Assembly: GCF_004614165.1 (NCBI RefSeq)
Contig: NZ_SPVG01000245.1
Span: forward strand, 1 to 64,000
DNA: 64,000 nt
From: Duganella callida
Lineage (GTDB): Bacteria; Pseudomonadota; Gammaproteobacteria; Burkholderiales; Burkholderiaceae_D
Reading direction: 5' to 3'
In this document: one piece after another, positions 24,855 through 32,417 of the stretch
Position numbering within the stretch: the stretch's first letter is position 1
Layout of the letters: every line of letters starts with the position of its first letter
Translations under genes and position numbers: made by a program
Notes under the pieces: model-generated
The model's input: only the letters and a program-made list of their open reading frames with translations
Databases searched by the model: none
What the model was told of the DNA's origin: nothing

Positions 24855-26768
24855 TTATGCGGAATACTTCTGCTGGACTGCATCGATGTGGCGGCGCAGG
24901 GCGGCGCACATGCGCGGGAAGTCGGCGTCATGGAACAACTTGCCCGGCTTGTCGGTTTTCGTGTGGACGAATCCCAGCGAGGCCAGGAAGTCGGCAGTCA
25001 TCGTGAAGCCCAGGCGGTCGTTGATTTCGCCCAGCTTCAGCGAAGGCGGCGCGGCGGGCGTCGGCGTCGTGTGGCCGAATAAGTCGCCATCGGCAGCGGC
25101 GGCCGGCGGCGCATCGGTGACTGGCTGGGCGTCTGCCATGTCGGCAAGGCGGGCTTGTTCGGCCAGCGACGCAGCGCGGTCGGCGGCGGCCAGTTGCTGG
25201 GCCTGAGCGATAGCAGCGGCGGCTGTGGTTGGGCGCGCGGCCTGGGCGACCTGCTGCGGGCGCTGCTCTTCGGCCTGGCGCTGCGCTGCGATCTGCGCGG
25301 CTTGCGCTTCCAGTTGGCGTTTCGTTTCGGCGGCGACGCGCGCCTGTTCGGCGGCCTGGCGCTCGGCGTCCGCTTTGCGCTCGGCGGCTAATTTCTCGGC
25401 GGCTGCAGCTTCAGCTTTGGCGCGCTCCTGCTCTTCGATCTGCTTGCGCAGCGCTTCGGCCTTCGCCGCTTCAGCGCGCTGGTGATCAGCGATGCGCGTG
25501 CGCACCACCAGTTGGAAGTCATCGTACGCCTTCCAAGAGAGCTGTTGCAGGTCGGCGAACAGGCCAGCGTGGTCGCCGACATTGGCGTTGTACCATGCGA
25601 GTTTGGCGCGGACGTCAGCAGCCGCCTGGCTTGCGGCGATCTTGGCGTTCGCCAGCGTGGTGTTGACCGCATCGTGCAGGCTGGCCAGCGTGCGCTTGTT
25701 CTTCATTGCGCCGGCGAAGTCGGGCGCCGGCAGCGACAGGCGAATCGGCGTGATTTCGGTTTCGAGCTTCTGCACGTGGTCCTGATAGGCGTAGCGGCCT
25801 TCGTTCAGGATGGTTTCTTTGATCTGCTCTTTGCGGACTTTGACCAGCTTTTCCAGCTCCAGGCGCTTGGCGCGGAACTGCGCCTTGATGTGGTCGACCG
25901 TGCGCATCACCTCGTCGATGGTCGAGGTCTGGGCCAACGCGGCCGCCTTGGCATGCTCGAGCTTGGTCTCGGCCTCGCCGCAGAATTTGACGTTGTATTC
26001 CGCGTCGGCGAAATCCTGGTCGTCCTGCAGGTCGGTCTTGATGGTGGCCAGGAACTTCTCTGCGGCCTTCTGATACACAATTAGGTTGCTGCTGACGACC
26101 TTACCTTCGGTCTGCACGACCAGCGCGGGCAGGGCGGCAGCAGGCGCCGCTTCGGGTTTTACCGCGTGGTCTACCTGCGTGTAGTTCGCGACGTCGGCGT
26201 CGAATTGTTCCCAGCCGGCGACGATGCGCGCGAACCAGGCTGGATCCGGCTGCACCCACATCCAGACCATGTTCTCTTCAGTCCCATCGGAGACCATGAA
26301 CATCCACTTCTCGGCGCCGCTGACCATGAGCTGCTGCTGGACCTGCGGCATATGCGTGTCGGGCAACTCGCCGGCGGCGACGGCGGCCGCCAGCTCGGCG
26401 TTCCACTGCTTGTGCTCCCAGCCGATGGTTTCATCCATGCTCAGGCCGTCGCAGGAAGCGCTTTCGGCGCCCAAGGACAGCGTGACCGGATACAGATCTT
26501 CGGCGATGATTTTTTCGGCCAGCGGGCGCGCCAGCGCCTCGACCTCGTGGCCGTAGTCCAAGATGTTCTCTTGCACCCAGTCACTGAACTCTTTGGCGAG
26601 GCCGGTGGCCTTCATGCGCACGAGTTCGGAGCGGGTTACCTTCTGCGACAGGCCCAGCATCGCGGCGGCCTCGCTGGCGCCGTGGTGGTTGAAGCGGAAG
26701 GCGTGCCATTCGTCGCTGCCCTGCAGCAGGTTGTGGATTTCGCGGGTGAGGGAGATTTCGCGCTGCAT
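24855..26768 (-). CDS. YqaJ-type viral recombinase nuclease with long coiled coil
   Basis: A 637-residue protein. The N-terminal ~200 residues match the YqaJ exonuclease fold (QGSDEWHAFRFNHHGASEAA, then GHEVEALARP, and ETIGWEHKQWN for the catalytic E-x-K strand), which resects DNA ends for annealing proteins. The middle (about 220-520) has long coiled coils rich in Ala/Glu/Gln/Lys. The last ~65 residues (KLGEINDRLGFTMTADFLA, SLGFVHTK) are a separate module seen in phage proteins. It is far longer than a plain YqaJ. Adjacent to the ERF gene, its expected partner. Confidence 0.85.
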   Translation of the reverse strand: MQREISLTREIHNLLQGSDEWHAFRFNHHGASEAAAMLGLSQKVTRSELVRMKATGLAKEFSDWVQENILDYGHEVEALARPLAEKIIAEDLYPVTLSLGAESASCDGLSMDETIGWEHKQWNAELAAAVAAGELPDTHMPQVQQQLMVSGAEKWMFMVSDGTEENMVWMWVQPDPAWFARIVAGWEQFDADVANYTQVDHAVKPEAAPAAALPALVVQTEGKVVSSNLIVYQKAAEKFLATIKTDLQDDQDFADAEYNVKFCGEAETKLEHAKAAALAQTSTIDEVMRTVDHIKAQFRAKRLELEKLVKVRKEQIKETILNEGRYAYQDHVQKLETEITPIRLSLPAPDFAGAMKNKRTLASLHDAVNTTLANAKIAASQAAADVRAKLAWYNANVGDHAGLFADLQQLSWKAYDDFQLVVRTRIADHQRAEAAKAEALRKQIEEQERAKAEAAAAEKLAAERKADAERQAAEQARVAAETKRQLEAQAAQIAAQRQAEEQRPQQVAQAARPTTAAAAIAQAQQLAAADRAASLAEQARLADMADAQPVTDAPPAAAADGDLFGHTTPTPAAPPSLKLGEINDRLGFTMTADFLASLGFVHTKTDKPGKLFHDADFPRMCAALRRHIDAVQQKYSA

Positions 26769-26770
26769 GA

Positions 26771-27628
26771 TTATTCCTTGTTATCGGCGGTTGTATCAGC
26801 CGGCTTTTTCGTCCAGCTGAGGATGGTTTTTTTCTGTGCTTCGGTGAAGGTGGCGCGGGTGCTGACGGTGGCCAGCATTTCCTCGGCCGTTTTCTTGCCG
26901 CTTTCGACGACCTTCCGCCATTTCGGCGATTCCACTGCGAACAGGTCGTCGCTGCACAACGGCAATCCGGAGGATGTTTGGCCTTTCACGGTGGTGGCGG
27001 CCGGTGTCTCGTTCACTGGTGTGTATTGACCACCGTGCCCGTCGTCGTCCATCTGCTCGTTGGTGGCCAGGCCGCAGGCGGCGAGCAACGTGTAGCGCTG
27101 CAGGTAGGTGATGGTCGAAGCGATCTGTTGGATCGCGTTCTTCTTGCCCGAGGCATCCGGCGGGGCCTGCATGCGAGTGACCTCCGAGTGCCCCATGGAA
27201 TGCGTGATAGTGCAGGTGACCGACACCATGCCGCTAGGAGGCTGCTCGGTGTCCCAGCGGTGCGAGAAGCCTTGCCTCCCCAGCCCCTCGACTATGGCGC
27301 CGCACACGCTACCCAGAGTTGCATGCATGTAGCTTGTGTTACTGCCGTCGCGGCCATCGAAGCTGACGAGCTTGTCCTTCACGATCTGCGGTGGATTGCG
27401 CTTGAACTCCGCCATTGCGGCGACATAGGCCTTACGGGCCTGGTTCGCCTCCAGGCGCTCCTGCAGTTCGATAAAGGTGCGCAGCTCCTCCATCGATGCG
27501 CCACGCGCCGCCGCGTGGGCGACCAGTTCAAACGGCGTCGTGGGTACGACAGCCAGCGGCTGGGCGGCCGGCGCCGCGATGGCGCGCTGCTCCGCCGCCG
27601 GCTTTTCCATTTCAAGCACATCGTTCAT
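26771..27628 (-). CDS. erf: ERF-family single-strand annealing protein
   Basis: A 285-residue protein. The ERF core is visible: AYVAAMAEFKRNPPQIVKDK, YMHATLGSVCGAIVEGLGRQGFSHRW, and the signature NAIQQIASTITYLQRYTLLAACGL. ERF proteins anneal complementary ssDNA, working with the neighbouring exonuclease. A C-terminal helical tail may bind SSB or partner proteins. The ATG at 27628 overlaps the upstream stop (ATGA). An ATG three codons earlier is also possible. Confidence 0.92.
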   Translation of the reverse strand: MNDVLEMEKPAAEQRAIAAPAAQPLAVVPTTPFELVAHAAARGASMEELRTFIELQERLEANQARKAYVAAMAEFKRNPPQIVKDKLVSFDGRDGSNTSYMHATLGSVCGAIVEGLGRQGFSHRWDTEQPPSGMVSVTCTITHSMGHSEVTRMQAPPDASGKKNAIQQIASTITYLQRYTLLAACGLATNEQMDDDGHGGQYTPVNETPAATTVKGQTSSGLPLCSDDLFAVESPKWRKVVESGKKTAEEMLATVSTRATFTEAQKKTILSWTKKPADTTADNKE

Positions 27629-27765
27629 GCTTCCCATTTCATTCTCCGGTTCAGGTTATTCACTTCGATATTCAGCAACGCCAGGCGCAGCGCATGGGCT
27701 GGGCGGTGGCCGGCGCGCAGGTTGCGCAGCGTGGCGCTGGCGAGATAGGCGAGGGCGGCTTTCAC
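27625..27765 (-). CDS. 46-residue phage peptide
   Basis: Reads from a GTG at 27765 (VKAALAYLASATLRNLRAGH...). It overlaps the preceding stop as GTGA and the ERF start as ATGA. Basic and helical; no family. Confidence 0.55.
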   Translation of the reverse strand: MKAALAYLASATLRNLRAGHRPAHALRLALLNIEVNNLNRRMKWEA

Positions 27766-27896
27766 TTATTCGCCTTGCCGACGAGGACCGCGCGGTCGCG
27801 CACCGCCGATTCTTCGTCGGCCTGCTGCATGAAGGCGTAGGCGCTGCCGATCAGCATGCCCAGGGCCGCCATGGCCAGCCATTCACGCAGCTTCAC
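27762..27896 (-). CDS. 44-residue single-span membrane peptide
   Basis: GTG start at 27896 (KLREWLAMAALGMLIGSAYA...). One hydrophobic helix followed by a charged tail. It overlaps both neighbours within the operon. Confidence 0.55.
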   Translation of the reverse strand: MKLREWLAMAALGMLIGSAYAFMQQADEESAVRDRAVLVGKANK

Positions 27897-28104
27897 GGCG
27901 ATCCTTTCGGCGGGCGCGCCGCTGCATGATGCGATCGCGCTTCCACTGGATCAGGATGCGCAATTCTTGCTGGCGCGCGTCCGGGCTGTAGCCCAAGCCT
28001 TCCAGGGCGATTTCGACAACGCGCAGTTCGCGGCCATTCAACTTGGCGCCGGCACAGCGCGCCACGGTGATGATGTGTTCCAGCGCGGCGATGGCGGCGC
28101 TCAT
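27883..28104 (-). CDS. Small phage protein, unknown
   Basis: A 73-residue helical, basic protein (MSAAIAALEHIITVARCAGA...; ending MQRRARRKDRREAA). The Arg-rich tail suggests nucleic-acid contact. Coupled to its neighbours by short overlaps. Confidence 0.7.
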   Translation of the reverse strand: MSAAIAALEHIITVARCAGAKLNGRELRVVEIALEGLGYSPDARQQELRILIQWKRDRIMQRRARRKDRREAA

Positions 28105-28457
28105 TGACGCACCCGGATCGAGAAGCCCATGGCGCCGGCGTCGCGGGCAGCATCTTCCAGCGCACGCGGATCGCCGATGGCGGTGTAGGTGCGCGCGCGG
28201 TCGTGAGCGTCCCGCACGGTGATCACGTAGCTCAGGCCGAACTCGCGCGCAGCCAGCTGCGGCGCCACGCTATTGCGGCCGCCGCCGGCGATCTGGTAGC
28301 GGCTGACGTGGCTGCCGGCCGGCGCCGCTTTCGGCGCATCCAGGTTGCCGCTAGTCAGCGCGCTTTCAAAGCCCGAGTCCTGGTAGGCGAAGGCGAGCAG
28401 GGCAGATACTGCGAGGCGCGAGGCTTTGCCTGCGGTGATGTGCGTGACGGTGCTCAT
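28101..28457 (-). CDS. Small phage protein, unknown
   Basis: A 118-residue protein from the ATG at 28457 (MSTVTHITAGKASRLAVSAL...), which overlaps the upstream stop (ATGA). The longer frame to 28820 runs through the upstream gene and tRNA-like element and is rejected. The C-terminal half (GLSYVITVRDAHDRARTYTA, IGDPRALEDAARDAGAMGFS) looks like a compact alpha/beta fold. Confidence 0.7.
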   Translation of the reverse strand: MSTVTHITAGKASRLAVSALLAFAYQDSGFESALTSGNLDAPKAAPAGSHVSRYQIAGGGRNSVAPQLAAREFGLSYVITVRDAHDRARTYTAIGDPRALEDAARDAGAMGFSIRVRQ

Positions 28458-28642
28458 ACAGCACCTGCCGATGTGCCATTCAACTCGGACCTGCGGCGTT
28501 TGAATTCCTCCGCATAGCCTTCCTCGAAAGCTTGGTGCAGCACGGCGTGCCTTTTGAGATCGTACGGGTTTCGAAACGACATCAGCCGGCACGCGACCTT
28601 CCCGGTGTTCTTCGCTGCTTGCATCTCCTGCTGCTTTAACAT
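28454..28642 (-). CDS. Small phage protein, unknown
   Basis: A 62-residue basic, helical protein (MLKQQEMQAAKNTGKVACRL, later HQAFEEGYAEEFKRRRSE). Ends in a 4-nt overlap with the next gene. It lies just downstream of the tRNA-like element at 28673. Confidence 0.65.
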   Translation of the reverse strand: MLKQQEMQAAKNTGKVACRLMSFRNPYDLKRHAVLHQAFEEGYAEEFKRRRSELNGTSAGAV

Positions 28643-28672
28643 CGCGTTCTCCCTGTTGACTTCGTTGTTCGT

Positions 28673-28756
28673 TGGTGCCCCGCTGGGAGTCGAACCCGGC
28701 CGCTAAGCCATCCTCCGAGTTAGTTTCCTCGGCGCTCTCCACTGAGCTAACGGGGT
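28673..28756 (-). tRNA. tRNA-like element 1 (aberrant, with encoded CCA)
   Basis: Read on the minus strand: an acceptor stem of six pairs plus an A-C mismatch at the first pair (ACCCCGT / GCGGGGC), TA at positions 8-9, a perfect D arm (GCTC...GAGC), an anticodon stem CCGAG/CTCGG, a GGTTCGA T-loop and ACCA. Departures: the anticodon loop has 8 nt (GAAACTAA) without U33, the variable region is about 15 nt, and the T stem has a mismatch and is one nucleotide short against a full acceptor. No amino-acid identity can be assigned. It may be a decayed or non-translational tRNA. Confidence 0.45.
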
Positions 28757-28893
28757 ACTGCGAGGCTTTGACCAAGTCCTCCTTGGGCCTGTGCGCACTC
28801 AGGCTGGCGTTTGGCGGCAACGGCCTGTCATGTCCGCTGCATTTATGCGACTTCTCAGATCGGCAAATGCCTAAGCTCCATCGCTCACCACAT

Positions 28894-28975
28894 CGAAGCC
28901 GGCTGGATTCGAACCAGCGTCTCCCGGAACCGTCGCGCGCGGAATAGGTGCCCTTGGCCGCTAGACGACAGCTTC
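28894..28975 (-). tRNA. tRNA-like element 2 (Glu-like D and T arms, abnormal anticodon arm)
   Basis: Minus strand: a full 7-bp acceptor (GAAGCTG / CGGCTTC), a Glu-type D region (TCGTCTAGCGGCCAAGG) and a perfect T arm (GCTGG TTCGAAT CCAGC). The 30 nt between the D and T arms form no normal 5-bp anticodon stem. No CCA is encoded. The acceptor helix continues about 6 bp outside the tRNA body, giving a near-perfect helix that seals leader to trailer (888-899 with 971-982). Confidence 0.45.
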
Positions 28976-29014
28976 GATGTGGTTCCCGCGCTTAACCGGC
29001 GCGGGACGGTCCTT

Positions 29015-29167
29015 CTACTGCTTCGGCTCATCGAGCCAGTTGGCCTCCACCCAATCGCGCGCCGATTCCTCATCCAGTCGCTGAGCCTTGCCGCAGTGCG
29101 CGCACTGCCGCGTGGTGTTGCTGGTGTACGTCCATTTGTGAAGCCCGACGATGCATCGCAGTTTCAT
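29015..29167 (-). CDS. 50-residue zinc-knuckle-like peptide
   Basis: MKLRCIVGLHKWTYTSNTTR then QCAHCGKAQRLDEE. The CxxC plus the Cys/His near the start could form a zinc site. This short form (LGLHKW...CxxC) is common in phages. The start is an ATG at 29167. No function assigned. Confidence 0.6.
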   Translation of the reverse strand: MKLRCIVGLHKWTYTSNTTRQCAHCGKAQRLDEESARDWVEANWLDEPKQ

Positions 29168-29256
29168 GGGTGACTCCGGCAGGTTGTTTGAGCAGGTCCC
29201 CGCGCGAGCCCGGCGCGGGGCGGGTTGGTGCTAGTGGCGGCTTGGCCGCCGGCCTT

Positions 29257-29442
29257 TCACGCTGCGGTCACCTGCGATGGTCGGAAGGATTTGACGCCGC
29301 CACCCGCTTCGCCCAGGTCCACGTCGTAGAAGACGCCTTTGCCGGCCGGGCGCTCGGCTACGAACTTGCCGTCGGAGACCTTGCCAGTCTTCGCACTGCG
29401 TGCCTTCACCGGCGCGTTTTTCTTGAATGGTGCTGCTGCCAT
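29257..29442 (-). CDS. Small phage protein, unknown
   Basis: A 61-residue protein from the ATG at 29442 (MAAAPFKKNAPVKARSAKTG...). Basic N-terminal half, then a beta-like VFYDVDLGEAGGGVKSF. An in-frame upstream start lacks support. Confidence 0.6.
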   Translation of the reverse strand: MAAAPFKKNAPVKARSAKTGKVSDGKFVAERPAGKGVFYDVDLGEAGGGVKSFRPSQVTAA

Positions 29443-29595
29443 GTTTTTGCCTTTCGTTGGTTGGTGCCGCGCTGGCCCGGGATGGGTCGACCGCGCGGCG
29501 TGGTCGGGGCATACTGATCCCACAGGGCGCAGTTCTATCGCCTGGCCAGGGCTATCGCTGCGTTGTACTTCGGGGCAGCGCGCTCCGAATTCGGA

Positions 29596-29964
29596 TCAGG
29601 GTGGCTCTGCGACGCGGCGCATCCACAGTGCGCGCTCGGCGCGGTCTTCGTGCTGCGAGGCCAGCAGCAGTTCGTCAGTGCTCGGCAGACGCCGGTTGCA
29701 CCAGGCGCTCAGCTGGAACAGCACGGTTGGCGCCAGCCACGCGCCCAGGTCGACCTTCAGCTGCTGGTGCTGCGATGGCCAGAGCGCGACGTGCTCCACC
29801 AGGTAGCCGGACTCATCCAGCGAACCGTACAGGTCAACCAGCAGGCCGTCGTGCTCGAACTGCGCGGCCAGCAGGCGCGCGGTCGGAGGTACGGTGGGCT
29901 GAACGCGCGGCGCCGGCGCGTTGGAGCGCAGCTGGAGCACGGCGGCGGAGATTGGAGCGTTCAC
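29596..29964 (-). CDS. Phage protein, unknown
   Basis: A 122-residue protein read from a GTG at 29964 that overlaps the upstream stop (GTGA). Contains AAQFEHDGLLVDLYGSLDESG and WCNRRLPSTDELLLASQHEDR, which look like a folded alpha/beta domain. No family recognised. About 150 nt separate it from the next gene downstream, with nothing evident there. Confidence 0.65.
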   Translation of the reverse strand: MNAPISAAVLQLRSNAPAPRVQPTVPPTARLLAAQFEHDGLLVDLYGSLDESGYLVEHVALWPSQHQQLKVDLGAWLAPTVLFQLSAWCNRRLPSTDELLLASQHEDRAERALWMRRVAEPP

Positions 29965-30182
29965 GCTGCGACCTCGAAAATCCAGCCGGACGCCAATGCC
30001 GCGGCGCGGCTGCGCTCCATGCGCTGCTGCGCGGCCAGGTCGCTCTCGGTGTAGTACAGGCGACGGCGCGTCAGCTTGCGACCGAACTCGTTGCAAATTT
30101 CCAGGCGGCGCGGGCAGCCGATGCTGGCGACCAGGCCGGCGCATTGCAGGTCGGTGGTGTTCTTGCGGAGGACTTTGCGCAT
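29961..30182 (-). CDS. Small phage DNA/RNA-associated protein, unknown
   Basis: A 73-residue basic protein (MRKVLRKNTTDLQCAGLVAS..., RRRLYYTESDLAAQQRMERS). It could be a small helix-turn-helix protein, but the motif is not clear. Second gene after pL. Confidence 0.65.
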   Translation of the reverse strand: MRKVLRKNTTDLQCAGLVASIGCPRRLEICNEFGRKLTRRRLYYTESDLAAQQRMERSRAAALASGWIFEVAA

Positions 30183-30194
30183 GGCGGCCTCCGC

Positions 30195-30302
30195 TTAACC
30201 CAGCGTCGCCGGCGCGGCGGGCTGGCTGAAGTCGAAGGCGGGAACTGCGTCGCCAGCAGCAGCGGCTGCGTCGATCAGGGCTTTCAGTTCGGCTTGAGAC
30301 AT
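30195..30302 (-). CDS. 35-residue first peptide of the leftward operon
   Basis: MSQAELKALIDAAAAAGDAV... ending at 30195. The ATG at 30302 is preferred because TGGAGA lies just upstream; an ATG four codons earlier has no ribosome site. It is the first open frame after pL. Confidence 0.5.
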   Translation of the reverse strand: MSQAELKALIDAAAAAGDAVPAFDFSQPAAPATLG

Positions 30303-30338
30303 TTCGTTCTCCATCGTGATTGGTGCGTCGATGAAGTG

Positions 30339-30367
30339 ATAATACACAAACTGTGTAGTTATATCAA
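30339..30367 (-). promoter_or_regulatory. Leftward early promoter pL with repressor operator
   Basis: On the minus strand: -35 TTGATA (30362-30367), a 17-nt spacer and -10 TATTAT (30339-30344), close to the sigma-70 consensus. The operator TACACA-AAC-TGTGTA (30343-30357) fills the spacer and the -10. Two further TGTGTA half-sites lie upstream at 30374-30379 and 30394-30399, at 20-22 nt intervals, suggesting cooperative repressor binding. Confidence 0.8.
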
Positions 30368-30402
30368 ACGATTTGTGTAATTAATTTTCGAAATGTGTAA
30401 GG

Positions 30403-30610
30403 GCGGTGTTGCGCCCAAATCTCCATGCCGAAAAAAGCCGCTTGGCGGGGTGCTTTGGGGGCGGGGGGGGGCAACGTGCTGCGCCGACTGTGGTCCTGAA
30501 CGGCCTGACTCATGTACAGCGCCGATCCTGCAAACAAATCAATTGCCAAAAATAGTTCTAAATAAGATAATTAACTAGATGCAATAACTACAACGTTGAA
30601 AGGGATCGGG
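30403..30610. other. Intergenic between pL and the PEP-CTERM gene
   Basis: No coding frame. Contains a G-rich tract (five G, C, nine G; 30457-30471). The 5' leader and promoter of the PEP-CTERM gene should be here; I see no clear -35/-10. Confidence 0.4.
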
Positions 30611-31282
30611 ATGAGAATGTTCAAGCTGGTTGTGGCAGCAATGTTGGTCGCCGGTGCATGCTCGGCTAGGGCTGAAGTGATTACCTACGATTTTTCCGCA
30701 TCGGTTGCGCAGATATCTAATCGCGAGGGCGATGAATCGTTTGACGAAACTGTGATCAAGGGGATGAGCGTTGGGATTGGCAATACGGTGCACGGCCGAT
30801 TTAGCTACGACACATCTGCACCTGTCTGGGGTGGAGAAGGCGACTACTGGAAAGTCTATCTCAACGTTGGCGCACTGTCGGCTAAGTTCGACAATGGTCC
30901 AACTATTGGAGATCGTCCTGAGCCCTACACGACGCTTTTAGATACGTCTAACAACTACCCGGTAGGACCCGGGCACTGGTTGGACAGCTTTACCTTTTCA
31001 TCCTATACGTCGTCTCCGGGAGAATACCTGTATGTCCAGCTTGTCGATCTCACCGGCAAGACTTTTAGTAATTCGGCAATTCCCGAACAGCTGACTTTGG
31101 ATGAGTTTTTCCAAAGGAATTTCTACTACTATATGAACGTCGGTGCAGACGAGGTCCACGTTCGCGCCGAAATCACATCTCTAGAACGAGTCGCGGCAGT
31201 TCCTGAGCCTGAGACCTACGGCATGCTGCTAGGCGGCCTGAGCGTCCTGGCTGCGGTAGCGCGCCGGCGCCGCCAAGTCTGA
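30611..31282 (+). CDS. Prophage-borne PEP-CTERM protein
   Basis: A 223-residue protein with a signal peptide (MRMFKLVVAAMLVAGACSARA) and a C-terminal PEP-CTERM signal (VPEPETYGMLLGGLSVLAAV then ARRRRQV). The mature part is beta-rich with Tyr/Ser-rich stretches and no enzyme motif. It should be sorted by a host exosortase. The start at 30611 has AAAGGGA. Its own terminator follows. It lies on the opposite strand to the pL operon, between pL and the repressor, the usual place for lysogen-expressed cargo. Confidence 0.88.
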   Translation: MRMFKLVVAAMLVAGACSARAEVITYDFSASVAQISNREGDESFDETVIKGMSVGIGNTVHGRFSYDTSAPVWGGEGDYWKVYLNVGALSAKFDNGPTIGDRPEPYTTLLDTSNNYPVGPGHWLDSFTFSSYTSSPGEYLYVQLVDLTGKTFSNSAIPEQLTLDEFFQRNFYYYMNVGADEVHVRAEITSLERVAAVPEPETYGMLLGGLSVLAAVARRRRQV

Positions 31283-31299
31283 GCTGGCCAGCGTAGAGA

Positions 31300-31322
31300 C
31301 GCCGCCTTCGGGCGGCTTTTTA
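31300..31322 (+). terminator. Terminator after the prophage PEP-CTERM gene
   Basis: GCCGCC-TTCG-GGCGGC hairpin followed by TTTTT, 18 nt past the stop. Confidence 0.85.
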
Positions 31323-31437
31323 TTGGCCGGCGCAGGTACCGAATCGGTCGCCAAAACACTGGCGATTCATACAGGTCGTGCTAAGCTTATGTCTTCAGGC
31401 GAACACATCCCCAAACCCAGCGCGGAGAGATAATTCG

Positions 31438-32073
31438 ATGAGCGGTCCCATACGAGATTTTGAGCCGGCCATGAGCAGCATGGAGATGGTCGAATTTATC
31501 AACGCGGACAGGAAGGCAAGGGCGACGGCGGAGAAGCCGTACGTCGAGTTGCGGCACGAGAGTCTGATGACCAAGGCTCGAAAAGTGCTGGGGGAGGGTG
31601 TCCAAAAATTTTTGGGCACCTACCAGCATCCTCAGAATGGCCAAACCTACGACTGCTGCTATTTCCCTAAACGGGAAGCTTGTCTGATGGCGATGAGCTA
31701 CAGCTACGAGCTGCAGGCGCGTGTGTGGGATAGGATGGTAGAGTTGGAGGCCGAGCTGGCGCTGCAGCAGTTGAGCACCTACCGTGACCGGTTGCCGCTG
31801 CACCAGGCCGCGCTGGAGATGGTCGGCCGCCACGGAATTCTCTTTTCGACCGCACACACCGCGAACAACGCGCTGGCCGGCTCGAAGCACTACAACGAGA
31901 TGACCAAGAGTCAGGTGGTGAAGGCGCTACCGGCGGCGCAGAGGCTGGCCAGCGGTACGGCGACGCCGGAGGATTTCGCACTGCTCGAGGATCGGACGCG
32001 CGAGCGGTTCGGTGAGCCCGCGCAGCTGGAGATGGCGTTTGATCGGACATCGCTCATCACGAAGAGAAGCTGA
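31438..32073 (+). CDS. Rha-family phage regulatory protein
   Basis: A 211-residue protein. Its N-terminal half matches the Rha pattern (MEMVEFINADRKARA, LRHESLMTKARKVLG, CCYFPKREACLMAMSYSYEL, WDRMVELE), a domain shared with phage antirepressors. Residues about 115-211 form a helical C-terminal domain. Rha proteins interfere with infection of hosts lacking IHF in P22-like phages, and related proteins act on repressors. The start at 31438 has GGAGAGA. It is a solitary plus-strand gene. Confidence 0.8.
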   Translation: MSGPIRDFEPAMSSMEMVEFINADRKARATAEKPYVELRHESLMTKARKVLGEGVQKFLGTYQHPQNGQTYDCCYFPKREACLMAMSYSYELQARVWDRMVELEAELALQQLSTYRDRLPLHQAALEMVGRHGILFSTAHTANNALAGSKHYNEMTKSQVVKALPAAQRLASGTATPEDFALLEDRTRERFGEPAQLEMAFDRTSLITKRS

Positions 32074-32123
32074 CTCTGCGAGCGCGATAGAATTAAAAGC
32101 CTCGACCGCGGAGCTCGTAATCT

Positions 32124-32417
32124 TCATGGGCACCGGTCGATGATTTTATGGGTTGCAACCCTCCGAAGGGTTGCGGTTTCACCCTCGATTTCAAGTGAAA
32201 TTTTGTAGCTGTGATTGGATAGCACGTCGACAGTGTACACTTTCGGATTTTTAAATCCAGTCAGTGGGTGTAAGCGCCGGGTTGCCGGTATTGGATCTTT
32301 TAGTAGATCACGAACAACCTCTTTCGCTGCGAGTTGGATATCAATGGGAAGGCTTTTCATATCCTTTGCGAATCTGGGCTTGTACTGCAGCTCAGTAACA
32401 CGCAGGCGGGTACGCAA
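32124..32417 (-). CDS. RelE/ParE-superfamily toxin-like protein
   Basis: A 97-residue protein with the RelE/ParE fold pattern: KPRFAKDMKSLPIDIQLAAK helices, PATRRLHPLTGF, KVYTVDVLSNHSYKISLEIE strands and TLRRVATHKIIDR. RelE-type toxins cleave mRNA on ribosomes; ParE types hit gyrase; which applies is not clear. Read from a TTG directly after the stop of the upstream partner (TAATTG), so coupled to it. Weak initiation would keep toxin below partner. Confidence 0.75.
   Translation of the reverse strand: MRTRLRVTELQYKPRFAKDMKSLPIDIQLAAKEVVRDLLKDPIPATRRLHPLTGFKNPKVYTVDVLSNHSYKISLEIEGETATLRRVATHKIIDRCP

Noticed and set aside
28458..28820. N-terminal extension of the gene at 28101
   Set aside because: Would read through the upstream small gene and tRNA-like element 1; ATG at 28457 is coupled by ATGA.
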